NCBI GenBank assembly: GCA_002794775.1
Contig: NBAY01000057.1
Location: forward strand, 1-64,000
Length of the DNA stretch: 64,000 nucleotides
Direction: 5' to 3'
From: Porodaedalea pini
Taxonomy: Eukaryota > Basidiomycota > Agaricomycetes > Hymenochaetales > Hymenochaetaceae
Below the pieces are notes generated by a model. It saw only the letters and a list, made by a program, of their open reading frames with translations. It did not search any database and had not been told where the DNA came from. Of the stretch, positions 11,794-22,366 are shown piece by piece. The position numbers and the translations under genes are program-made. The first letter of the stretch is position 1. Each line of letters begins with the position of its first letter.

Positions 11794-12744
11794 TTCAAGC
11801 ACACAAGTACTTCTGGATTATGAGCCGGACGCGTGCGTCAACTCCACTGAAGATTTTGACTGTCTTGTTTTATAAAACGATGAACAGAGGATCAGTGTTA
11901 CTCAATGTGAAAGAGTTTGGCGACACTCGCCCAAACTCGGTTCTCCGCTGTATGTCCTACGTCGCTAATGATGAAGGCACTCTCCGTCATTTGACAGTTC
12001 GACATGGACCTTCTATGGAACGCTTTCGGACCCGCCCTGCTGAGTTCCCCCACCTTTTCGACGCCCTTAAGCTTTAAGCTCCTCTGAGTTTAGGTCCGTC
12101 ATGTAATGCACGTCACTCGCGACAATAGTCAGGCGAGGGCTTGGCGGGTTTAAATCGGCCTTCAATAAATAAGGAAGCATGAGAGGAGAGTGGTGCCCAG
12201 TTGGTTTGTCTGAACGCTGAGAAAGCCGATGTAAGTAGGCAAAACAAACAAAGTTGTGAAGCATGCAGCTCACGTTGATTCCCATCCGTCTTTCGTCTTG
12301 TATTGTTGCGCCGAGATTCCAGAATTATCTATAAGGAGGTCGAAGTGGCCATCACATTCTCCTTCGAACTTGTCAGCAAAGGCACTGACGAACGCGAAGT
12401 CCATGAGGTTGATTGCCCAAATCTCCCCGCCTTTGAAGCCGGTCGTCTCGCGGATCGCCGCAGAAGTGTAATAGTAAGTCAACTACTTCTATCTAGCTCA
12501 GCAAGGGAATGACTTACATTGCAGTGCAGTCTCTGCCTTTGCAACATTCCTGCACGCAAGGATGAATCTGCCCATGCTTGATCCCCGGCCCATCATAGGC
12601 GCGATATGATGAGTGCATGCGAGCCTAAGACTAGTATTAGCACCTAGGACAACAGCGGTCTTTCCGGAAAAATCCGTGCGCGTGGTCTCTATGTAGGGGA
12701 GCTTCCGAGTCCCATATTGCTCGCGCTGCCGAGTACTCCATCAT
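11794..12744 (-). pseudogene. Dead short-chain dehydrogenase, copy B
   Basis: The minus strand carries the SDR gene family of copies A and C in order. Exon 1-like sequence is TRTDFSGKTAVVLGANTSLR; exon 2-like is IRETTGFKGGEIWAINLMDF with LLIDNSG; exon 3-like is PYLLKADLNPPSPRLTIVAS, ending EELKA and a stop. Then, directly, come the C-terminal remnants AGPKAFHRRSMSNCQMTE and VKIFSGVDARVRLIIQKYL. Damage includes loss of the cofactor-binding glycines (GANAGLG to GANTSLR), frameshifts near the start and in exon 3, and a deletion removing the YxxxK exon and the following VNAVNPGYCRSGL region. It cannot encode an active enzyme. Confidence 0.85.
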
Positions 12745-13390
12745 GAAAAGTTGGTAAGAGGAGAGTGTCTTAAGTCAAGTACTAGTGAAGAGAAGCGTCA
12801 AGTATCTATACCACATGTGTTATGAATTAGAAACCTCTTGTACGATAGTCATAGACGAGAGGGACTTAGTTTGACGCGTTGTACGCAGTCTGTTTGCAGG
12901 GCTATTGACAAAAGTAAGAGTCCGCGAAACACAAATGAAAACGTTGGTCACCGTATTTACCGCCGCGGCCCCTTGTCCTCGTCGCACGCGTCCTAATGAC
13001 AGACTTTTTGTATCGAAGAGTAACAGGTGCCAAAAGCAATCGAAACTAAGTTTTGAGGCTGTACAACCATAACTCAGCATAAGTCTGTCGAGAAGCATCG
13101 CTTCGTTTCATAGACACGAGGCTAGTCGAGCCCGTGTCCTACCCGAGCAGAAACTATTCTTGTCCGAAATCGCATCTTTCGTCGACCCGCTCACTGCCCG
13201 TTGTCTTTGATGCACATTTGGATTTGCGAAGGTCCGAACGGACTTCGGAAACAAAGTGACCGTCTCATGTAAAATTGATGCTGTTTATGTTGCAATTCAG
13301 AGTGATCAAGTTGACTTATATACGTACAATAGAAGCAGCACGAATGAACATCCAGCGTAGATATGACATTCTTAGCAGGAAAAACTTTGA
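12745..13390. other. Intergenic, no gene seen
   Basis: Spacer between the dead dehydrogenase copy and the hydrolase 3' end. A 92-codon minus-strand frame at 12820-13098 has no motif and is not called. Confidence 0.45.
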
Positions 13391-14655
13391 TTAATGTGGG
13401 TGAGACTGAACCCGTTTCGAGATAAGCTCCATAAATGACCGTGCGTCGTCCCAGTGCATCTGCCATAAACATACAGTTAGCAGACTAACCAAGCCCTTCA
13501 ATGAGGTCTGGACATACAAAATGGTTTGCGCCGGCCACTGGAATAAGCTCGATCGGTCTGACATGCTCACCCTCAGCCCTCCATTTCACAAGCTCTCTCT
13601 CAAACCCGCAAGCCGCCCACGTCACAAGCCATACGTCCTCGAATCCATAAACAAAGTAGACCTTCATGGACGGAAGCAAGCATCTATCTGCTCCAAGCAG
13701 GGCCTTCTCTATCATACGATGTAGCATGGACGGTGCCATATCGAAGTAAAATCGCTCGGAGCGCGCATTGGGTGCCAAGTCAAGAACTGCTAATAGCTCG
13801 TCCGCTGACATGGTATCTGTGGTGCACGCGCGGTATACGTGTTCTGGGGTGTGCTGCCTGAAAGAAGCCGGAGTGAGGAAAGGCGGCGACTGTGCCTTAG
13901 AATATGCTGGGTGCGTATAGTATGATGACACCCATGTTGCAAACGTAAGCGGAGCAAGCCGCATCGGGTTCTCAGGGATGTAGAAAGGATTATATGAGTC
14001 CGGAGGGTTAGGATAGCCCAAGAACATGTATGGTATAGCTATAAATATCATAAGCAACATCGTAAGATGATTATTGTAGACTCGATTCAACCACATACCA
14101 TAGATGAAGAAGGACGTCAAGTAAGGCTCTAGCGTTTTGACGACCTCTCGAGGATATGTATCCAAGTGCGCAAGAAATGCAAGAGTTATCAGGTTACCAA
14201 GAGACCAGCCCAAGAGTACCAGGCCGCCGTTCACCCCATCAGCATTCACTCGTAGAACCTTCAGGTCAGTGATAATCCAGCACAAAAATTGTGCAATCTC
14301 TAGTCCGCGAGCCTGAAGAAAATCCATATGTGCAGCTTCGTCGCTCCCGCCAAGAATGTTCAAATCTGCCTTAGAGAGCGGCGTCGAATTGACATAGTCT
14401 CGCCGATTCAGAGCTATGACTCGGATGTTATACTCCTGCGCGAGAGGGAGGAGGCGACAGAAAATCGCTACACCCGTTTGCGGGTTCCGTCAAGTTACAT
14501 GGACTCAAGAAGTAAAGGAGAAAATACTTACGAGCATGAAAAGAATGCCCATGAACGAAAACAAGCGTCGTGTACGTGGAGGTGGGTGGCGCACCGGAGT
14601 CGATATATGCAAGTTGCGCTCCATCGCTACCTACCGGGGCGGTTTGCCAATGCAT
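13391..14655 (-). CDS. Alpha/beta hydrolase
   Basis: Serine hydrolase of the alpha/beta-hydrolase fold; substrate unknown. Four exons: 14655..14532, 14467..14099, 14038..13518 and 13459..13391; 360 aa. The strand-3 oxyanion motif is LVFVHGHSFHA. The nucleophile elbow is LLGWSLGN (G-W-S-L-G), and the catalytic histidine lies in GANHFMHWDD in the last exon. The acid is probably in YFVYGFEDVW. The last junction joins NHF to MHWDDARSFMELI through a 59-nt intron (gtatgt...ggcag); reading through instead ends at once after LIEGLG and loses the family C-terminus. The start is taken at MHWQTAPVGSDG, the first ATG in frame. An upstream in-frame GTG is unlikely to be used, and an extra 5' exon is possible. 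It lies between the dehydrogenase copies, so a shared pathway is conceivable but unproved. Confidence 0.8.
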
Positions 14656-15187
14656 TATTCGTCTAGAAAGTATCACAGAGAGTCAACCTGACACCACTGT
14701 CGGGTATGTATCTTCCCCTTATTTATCCTATCGAGAGATAGCAAGAAGTAGTCTTCGAGATTCTGAATAATTATAGAGGAATGACCATGTGGTTTCCCTA
14801 ACATGGAAGAACCTGTGTCCGACCGCAGGGACCCGGTTAGCGGTTGCATTGAGTTCAAATGCTTCCGTACTATCTGAGGAGACTCAAGAGGAGTTGCGAT
14901 GATCGTTTAGCCGGTACCATATAATGGTTAGTGGTTAGGAGAAAGACTTGAGCCGCGTCGCGAGTGACGCGCTCGTTTATAGTAGTAGATCACGTATTGT
15001 CGGAGTTTGCGGAGCTCAAATTATCTTGCTTGAATTGCGGTCAAATGTCTCGGCGAGACCATTGCTCATTACTATGGATCACTAACTTCCAGCCATGGGG
15101 CATTTGAAGTATTTATACGTAGGGATGTCACAGACAGATTCGTCCATATGTGAGTGACGTGGACAGGACATCAAGGAGATCGCATAT
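14656..15187. other. Intergenic, promoter side of hydrolase
   Basis: No coding signal. It separates the hydrolase 5' end from the 3' end of dehydrogenase copy C. Confidence 0.45.
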
Positions 15188-16604
15188 CTAAGAAAACCTC
15201 AAGAGATGCTCTTGGACTATGAGAGGAACCCGTGCATCGACTTTACTCAGTATCGCAATCGTTTCGTCCTGCAGGATAACTCTATGTACGATCCATTCTC
15301 ACTTCAATTATTAGGAATATTCAGAAGCTTACCCAAAGACGGTCCTCAGCTTTCTTCCCCTCGGCACTGATCACGAAGTCACTCTCCTCCTTAATCTCGC
15401 AGTGCGAAATGTATTTCCCATGAAGTGCTTTCGGATATGCTCGATCGAGCTCCTTTTTATCAGCGCCATTCAGATCCTTCTTCTTCATCGCCTTCGCAGG
15501 ATCAACCGTAACCGCGGCATGCACAAGTAACCGACCACCTTCCTCCGTAGTGCGAGCGATTATCGCAGCTCCGAGCTCTGGAAGAACCCTGCTGAAGAAG
15601 TTGCGGCTGCCATCGTCACCAAGTCCGGAGCGACAGTAGCCGGGGTTCACCGCGTTGACAACAAGCGACGAAGAGGCAGGGAGGCGGGAAGAAAGAGCGC
15701 GCACGAAGAAGACGTTAAGCACTAACATATACGTCACTAAAATGGCTACATCTTCAGGCTCGCTTGACGCACTTTTGGAAACGTTGTATCTTCGAGACAT
15801 CACGCTATTGAATACAGTTAACAAGATTAAGGTACTATCATGAATGCTAATAAGAGAGCTCCTCACCTCGGCGTGCAATAATCCATATCGTTCAGTTTCT
15901 CTAGTATTCGGGCAGAGTTGAGTTCTTCTGGATACACTTCCGCCAAGTAGTGCAAACCACTGGAGACAAGAGTCAGGCGTGGACTTGGAGGGTTACTCGG
16001 TGCTTTCAGAAGATAAGGAAGCAACAGAATTGCCAGAAGAGAGGTGCCTAAATGGTTTGTTTGAATGCTATAGCGAAGTTCAATATAAGTAAGTTACAAT
16101 TAAGAGTGAAGTAGCTTCATGAGACTTACGTAGATTCCCAACCGTCTTTCGTCTTTCGGTACTGTTCAGTCATGATGCCAGAATTCTCTATGAGGATATC
16201 GAGATGACCGCCACCCTCCCTTTCGAACTTGTCCGCGAAGGCACTGACAGAAGCGAAGTCCGTAAGATCAATTGGCCAGATCTCGCCACCTTCGAAGCCG
16301 GTCGAGTCACGGATTGCTGCAAACGTCAAGCGTAAGTCGACTGGCCAAACACCTATCTCATACACTGTGACCTACATTGCAGTGCAGTCTCCGCTTTGGC
16401 GATGTTCCTGCAAGCGAGAATGAGTCTGCCCGCATTCGAGCCTTTACCCATCATAGACGCAACGTGTCGAGCACATTCAAGCCCGAGACCAGCATTGGCA
16501 CCCAGTACGATCACGGTCTTCCCCGATAGGTCTGTGCGCATAGATTCTATGGAAGGGAGTTTTCCATACTGCTCGCATAAGAAAAATCCCAGAGTAAACT
16601 TCAT
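15188..16604 (-). CDS. Short-chain dehydrogenase/reductase, copy C
   Basis: Paralogue of the gene at 8619-10043, on the opposite strand. Six exons: 16604..16376 (229 nt), 16316..16130 (187), 16067..15867 (201), 15789..15773 (17), 15721..15333 (389) and 15268..15188; 367 aa. The first four exons have exactly the same lengths as copy A. Motifs: GANAGLG for cofactor binding, DILIENSGI, NHLGTSLL, active-site YNVSK spread over the 17-nt exon, and AVNPGYCRSGL. All catalytic SDR residues are present, so it should be active. The conserved 17-nt exon shows that the copies arose by DNA-level duplication and not by retroposition. Confidence 0.88.
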
Positions 16605-17594
16605 CTTAGAGACTGCTGAGAACTGGGCGGAAAGGATAAAGACGGAGCCGAGTGCAAAATATGAACTTCGTGTTCTTCAGTCATCAACGTGCAGTGTTGA
16701 AATCATCGTGGTCATTCGCTTAGCAAACGAATACGTGTCTCCTCGGCGGGCGCTTCCATCAACATTCATAGAACCTTTAAACTCCGTTAGAGTAGATGTT
16801 CGAGATGCCGAAAGCGCAGGCGGTACGCGCGTCGTCTGCGCAGCAGCGATTCGGTCTCAATGTAGGGCGAAAATAAGGCACAGAAATCGCAAAACAGCGA
16901 GTTCCAACACGCCGACTCCGAGTCGGAGTCGTATTAGTATTAGATCTAGCTGTACCTATTCGGCCTTAGATGAGGAATAAGTTTGAAATCCCTTGCTTTT
17001 ATTGGTAGGATGACGAGAAAGTAAGTAGTACGAATGCTCTATGTCATATCGAAAAGCGAGTCTTAGCAGTCAGGATCAGTACAGGCCTCTCGTCCTTTAG
17101 GTTCGGTGTCAGCCCTAAGATGGAAAAAGAGAAAAGAAAGGTTTGAGACAATGAGAGTAAGGCATAGAAAGACTCGGCCGTCGTGCCGCGTCACGGTGCT
17201 GACATTAAAGCGGAGTCTAAATCTTTCAGACGCAGTGCACCTACGGCCCTGGCACATAGTCGAGTATTTACTTCTACCTTACCGTAATTCCCCTCAACGC
17301 AGAGCACGAGGAGCCAGTCCTCTTCATATTCTAGTGATTTTCCGATCTACAACGAGCTTCTCATGCTTGCACTAAGTCGTTCGCTGGTACATGTAAACGA
17401 CCGTCGTATCAACCAAGAACATTACCGAGGAAAATCATATGACTGAGAGGTGACAATGTAACTAGCAGTCCCACCGGAAGCACCATTAAGCAAGAATAAA
17501 TTACAAAAGAAGGATATCACTAGTGGATGACATGAACGTGTAGATACCTAAGATCTTTTCAATGACAGGCAAAGGTAGGTGGAGGCTCCGGTGT
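16605..17594. other. Intergenic, no gene seen
   Basis: Contains the presumed promoter of dehydrogenase copy C (rightmost for that gene) and the 3' flank of the fatty acid hydroxylase. Long plus-strand frames here are not supported by motifs. Confidence 0.4.
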
Positions 17595-19128
17595 TCAGAC
17601 AGGAAGGACAGTATTGAACACATAGTCCCAGATCTTGCCTGTAAAGGTCAATGTTTGGGGCTCGTAAAAAAGGTGATGCGGTAGGCTGTAGAGAATAGAA
17701 GACGTACTCGTCACACCGAACCCAAGCTCGAAGTTCTTGTAGTGATGGGCGAGATGATATTTCTTCATCTCGCGCATGTAGGCCGGAAGCGAAGTATGGT
17801 GCAAACTGGAAGATAGGACTTTAATATACGAAGTCAGAACAATGCGGTAAGATGCTTACGCATAGTGCATGCAGTCATAGAGGATGTCTACCAAAAAAAG
17901 TAGATGAGTGTACTCCGCACAATTGTGAGAAAGAAATGACGAAAAGCCTTACAGAACGTGAAGGCACCCGAAATGATACCATTCGCCACGGCTGTTGGGA
18001 AAAGCAAATATGCGAGTCGGGTGAAAGGAAATGACAAAGCTGTGAAAAGCACAGGTGGCATCACGAGACGAAGTCTAAGGTAAAAATGTTACTACCAAGA
18101 TTAATAAATAGGTGCCTAACTAGAAATACTCACCTATCCATCGGCACGTAATGGTGAATTCCATGGAGGAGGAAGTGCAAGAGGATAGCAACGGGGTGGT
18201 CGGGCAAGTAGTAGTCAATGTGGAACAGGAAGCGGTGCATCGTGTACTCGAGGATGGTCCAGATGACGTTCCCGAGAAAGAAGCAGACTAGTACGCTCGT
18301 GATTGCACCCGGTGTGATGGATGCGATGGCGGAAGTAGAGTAAGGGAACAGAGGTGCAACGACAAAGTTCGGGATAGGGCGCGAAAACGCAACGACGGAG
18401 CGCAGGAAGAGGTTGAAGGTGATCGGAAACCAGATGATCGGTACAACGTACCATGGCGTGCGCGTGAAAACCTAGGAGATAGTATGTAAGAAAGGGTGCC
18501 AACTCGAAGTAAACAAGGAGCCTGACTTCGAGGTAGGCAGGACCGAAAAGTCGTGCTGGTTCAGGCAGGTGACGAGGTTGATGAACCTGCTTGAGGTAGT
18601 ATGATTTGCTGCATAGACGTTAGAAAATACAAATACAGAACTCAACACCTAAATTGCGTACCTAAAACTTGCCTCCCAGACTTGACGGATTAAAGGCTTG
18701 CGAAGATCGAGGAACTGATTCTTCTCGAAGTCTTCAAGCGAGTTCGTGTCTTCCGGGTGGAAGTTATCGTCCGCAACCCAGTCTGAAACATCAAGCCGAA
18801 TTCAGTTTTCACTCCACGAATAGAAGGGATGGTGCGCACCGTCGCTGACAACAACCTCTCCCTCACAGAGTTTGCCAATGATGAACTCATCGAGCATCTC
18901 GTACGCAGAATCCGAGTGCTCATGCTCGTCTTTATCCACCATGACAGCCCCAACGTCCCTCCCAGCGTGGTTGAGTATGAGGTCGTCTCCGCCCGGATGG
19001 TCGGCAAGGAAGCCTGAGACATCATACACCTTGCCGTTGCGCGAAACCCAACACGAGCTGCGAGTGTTGTGTGCCGCAACGTCCTCGACGGTGTAAATGC
19101 GCACACGTTTCGACATGGTGCTCGTCAT
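17595..19128 (-). CDS. SCS7: Fatty acid 2-hydroxylase with cytochrome b5 domain
   Basis: Hydroxylates the very-long-chain fatty acid of ceramide at C2, in the ER membrane. Eight exons: 19128..18840, 18782..18662, 18608..18527, 18471..18134, 18074..17953, 17887..17860 (28 nt), 17805..17708 and 17638..17595; 373 aa. The N-terminal cytochrome b5 domain has the heme ligand motif HPGG (FLADHPGGDDLI) and a second His in EHEHSDSAYEML. The diiron hydroxylase domain follows with membrane segments and the histidine boxes HRFLFH, HFLLHGIHH, HYALHH and HLAHH. The sequence ends IWDYVFNTVLPV. Start uncertain: in-frame ATGs also exist at 19155 and 19116. This matches the yeast SCS7/FA2H domain order, with no missing ligand. 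Confidence 0.92.
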
Positions 19129-19534
19129 GGTTGAAGAAAGAAACGTGTCCGTCATCGGCCGTGAAGAGAAAGACGGTTTGCAGACTCAGAAAACCCGGGG
19201 CCTTCCGAATGTCCGACGCGTCGCGCATCGCGCGCCGCTGATTCAGACGCGGAAAAAACAATGCTCAAATCGACCAAAATATTCATAAATTCAAATACGA
19301 GGGCGATAATCAAGAATAATTACTCTCTATCCTTTTCATTATAAGTAGGGCTCACTATACCACTCTGAGCTACGGAAAAAAAAAATTGAATTACTCCTGT
19401 TAGTCGGAAGTAGTCAAAGCATTAATACCGACATATTCAAGAGTCAAAGTACAAGCAAGGAGCTTAGTGGTTATATACTTTTATAGATCAAAAAGGCTTC
19501 TTATAGTGACGAAGAAAAGAAAGAGAACCAGCGT
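19129..19534. other. Intergenic, promoter of hydroxylase
   Basis: AT-rich spacer. Near 19352-19372 the minus strand reads TAGCTCAGAGTGGTA, a tRNA box A look-alike, but no acceptor stem or box B follows, so no tRNA is called. Confidence 0.45.
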
Positions 19535-22059
19535 CTACAGCCCTCTAAATGCATTCTTGCTCCCACTCCGCACGTTGTTTCGCCGGCGTGTCCGCCCATG
19601 TCTCTCGCTCTCTGAAAGCTCCCGCCTTTGCCCACCCTCCCCTTCGTCATCGCCTCCGCGCTCCATCCCTGCACCGAACTTTTCGACTCGTCGCTTTCCA
19701 TTCTCTCGCTTCGGTTTCCCACGTCCACCTGGAACGAGCATGTCATCTGGGCCTGAAGATTCGCGTGGGACCCATGAAATCTCCATATCGCGACCAGCAT
19801 CGTCGCCGGACGCGCGCCGCCTGCCTTTTCCTTGTGTTGACACTCCTTGACGTCGCTGCCCGAATGTTGCATCCTTGCCGAGCATGGAAGACCGCCCTTG
19901 GCCATTTCGACCTTCTGCTTGTGGTGCAGCTGCCACCATGCGCGGCTGCTGAGGGGGACGGCGCGATGCAGAGGGGAAGGAGGGCGCTGCAGGTCGGGCA
20001 CGCGGGTTGTATTGGTCCAAATCACCTGCGTCGCTACTGTCTTCGTCTGACCCACTTCCGTCCTCGCTGTTGCTTGAGCTCCCTTCAAGCGAACTTGAGG
20101 CCCGGTCGCTCTCCTCCTCCTCCTCTTCCACTGCAGTCTTCGGCTTTTGCTTCTGTGCTGCGAGTGAGGGGTTGAGGAGATTAAATTCCCTGCTGCCCTC
20201 GTCGACCTCAAACTCGGGATTTTCAAAGAGTGCCGTGAAACGCGAATCGTTGAGTAGATTGGCCTTCGCAGGTTTCCCGCCGTCCTCTTCTTCCATCTCG
20301 ACGTCATCCTGTTCTTTTTCCCCGTCTTCTTCACCCTCCGCTTCTGCCGCCCGGTTCTGTCGCCTCTCCCTCTTCTTCTCCTCGTGCCGCGCCGCACGCT
20401 CATCGTCCTTCCGGATGCGCTGCGCGAGCGCTTTGTTGACCTTCGGCGCCTGCGCGTCCTTGCGTGCGCGAATGCGACTCTCCGCAAGCTTGTCGAGTTT
20501 CTCTTGTACGCGCCGTGCACGATGCTCCTCGTACGCGAATGGGTTTGCAATCGCACGCGCGGCATCATAAAGACGCAGCGAGAGGAAGTATCCGTGCATG
20601 TACGGCTTGAGAGCGGGCGTCCCGACGAGGTGATCCAGTCCGAGTCTGAAAGAAGGCGATCAGCGTGAACTTCAAAATAGGGTAGAATGTCAACGCACTT
20701 GGAGAGCTCATTGCGCTCAATGAATTTGTAATCTTCGTAGACATTCCGCACGGTTTGGTCTTCCATTTCCTCGGTGATGTTGTCGAGGAAGCTACACCAG
20801 CGTGGAGCTGGACCAAGCTGCGGAATGTAGTAACTTGTCATCTGAATGCCTTCATTCGCGAGCATGAGCAGTCCGCTGGCAGGAATGTGGTGCACATGGT
20901 TGATGTCGTATGCAGGCGTGATGGATGCGAAATTTCCTTCAGGCTATACCAACATATATAAGAAACCGATAGAAACAAGATAAAAGAAAGGACGTACATT
21001 ATTTCTATTCCATATTTTGATCACTTTCTTATCTGCGCTAAGTACCATGCCATCTCCCGCCATCCTACTCCCGCCTTCAATCCATGACACGGTCTTAACT
21101 GGTAACCCGTAGCCCAGGTCTTTCATGGCATAAGGCCTTGGCGACCGAATGTCGTACAGTAAAGTATGACCCGTGGATGTTCCAATGGCATACGACAACC
21201 CATCTGACCGTGAAGTGATAGCAGTGACAGACAGTCCTCGGCTTGCGTTTTCATCATCCACTCCCGGTAGAGGTGGTGCGATAGAACCATTGACGGTGAG
21301 CTGGCTATGCGGAAGCCGCAAAACGCCCACTCGCGACCGCGAACGCGGATCCCAGAACTCGACACTCCCGTTTCCTTCTACGCCAAATGCGAACAGCTGA
21401 TGCGCTGGGTTAATGTCAATCGCGTTCACGCCAGCTACCTCCTCGCCTCCCTCTCCTTCTAGTACCAGCGGGCTGAGGAAACGACCCTGGTCCAGGTTTA
21501 GGCGGTAGACCTCGGGTCCGGATGCACCGATGAGGGCGTCACATGAGGGGAAATGGTAGTTTATCGCCCGTCCAAAGCGCGGTATACGTGTGCGGTAGTG
21601 AAAACCTCCTTGGGTGTGTAACTCGATCGAGCGGTCCGCCTGGATGTGAAGCGTTTTAGTCCAGTCATCTGAAAGTATCTGCGACGAACTTCAGTAACGA
21701 GATTTGCAAAGGAACCAGCGATACTTACTCACAATAAAGTCGACGTTTTCAGCGTCGGAATGTCTCTCGAACTTGAGCGTGAGCTGGTCGAGGTCGTAGA
21801 CCCGCATCTGTGGCTTGTACACGCCCGTGGCAATGGCGTGATGTCCGTCTCTAGTTGTCTTTATTCTGTTGCTTGCCTCCGGAAACTCGAATTCTTGAAC
21901 GAGGTCGATGGTACCCTCGACATGCTCCCTTACTGCACGCTTCCCTTTCTTCGCGACCCGCTTGCGCGTAAGCCAGTCTGGCAGAGATGAGGATGAGCCG
22001 GAAGCTGCGCCATTGACTGTGTAGACTTTGACAGAGCTGGAGTCGTCAAAGGCCACCAT
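19535..22059 (-). CDS. ENP2: Nucleolar WD40 ribosome biogenesis protein (NOL10/Enp2)
   Basis: Component of the small-subunit processome needed for early 18S rRNA maturation in the nucleolus. Four exons: 22059..21733, 21678..20998, 20943..20699 and 20645..19535; 787 aa. The N-terminal half is a WD40 propeller (MRVYDLDQLTLKFERH; SVEFWDPRSRSRVGVL; HTLLYDIRSPRPYAMKDLGY; DKKVIKIWNRNN). The Enp2/NOL10 region follows (NHVHHIPASGLLMLANEG, QMTSYYIPQLGPAPRWCSFL, FIERNELSKLGLDHLVGTPA, LKPYMHGYFLSLRLYDAARA). Next come a basic coiled region, NLLNDSRFTALFENPEFEVD (the NUC153 motif) and an acidic/Ser-rich, basic-ended tail. Length is in the family range. A LINE sits 163 bp upstream of the start codon. Confidence 0.93.
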
Positions 22060-22211
22060 TCTCTTGGTGAATACAAAGACGTAGCGCTGTCGATAGGAGA
22101 CAGCAGATTCTGTGCGAGATTTTAAACAGAAGCGTAGCTTTCAGAGCGACAGATATGTGAAAACTTGCAGTCAACCAGCTAATTTTCTAAATGTGGAAGT
22201 CGCGTAGTCAC

Positions 22212-22222
22212 GTGCGGTTCAG
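22212..22222 (+). repeat. LINE target-site duplication, left copy
   Basis: GTGCGGTTCAG, identical to 28507-28517. It bounds the retrotransposon on its 3' side. Confidence 0.75.
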
Positions 22223-22366
22223 TTTATAATTTTCTGCTATCTACTACTAACAGACCTCCAACCGCTGCGGAAAAGAAACCAGACACGAGAAAAACTACGT
22301 AGTGCTCGAGAAATGGGGTGGACTAATGTGAAAAGGTTGTGTTAAAAGAAAGGACGTGAATAGTAG

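Noticed and set aside
13191..13472. 93-codon minus-strand frame, which could extend the hydrolase by a 30-nt intron
   Set aside because: The alternative 59-nt intron gives the catalytic NHFMHWDD C-terminus typical of the family.
8600..16700. Secondary-metabolite gene cluster made of dehydrogenases, hydrolase and hydroxylase
   Set aside because: No backbone enzyme, and the hydroxylase is the conserved sphingolipid enzyme; the clustering is explained by local duplication.
16396..16980. 194-codon plus-strand frame
   Set aside because: Its first part is antisense to exon 1 of dehydrogenase copy C; the rest is low-complexity.
19340..19400. tRNA-like box A (TAGCTCAGAGTGGTA) on the minus strand followed by CTTATAA
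   Set aside because: No acceptor stem pairing, no T-arm box B (GGTTCGANNCC) and the anticodon stem does not fold; at most a tRNA-derived fragment.
20007..20570. 187-codon Ser-rich plus-strand frame
   Set aside because: Antisense shadow of the acidic and basic C-terminal half of ENP2.
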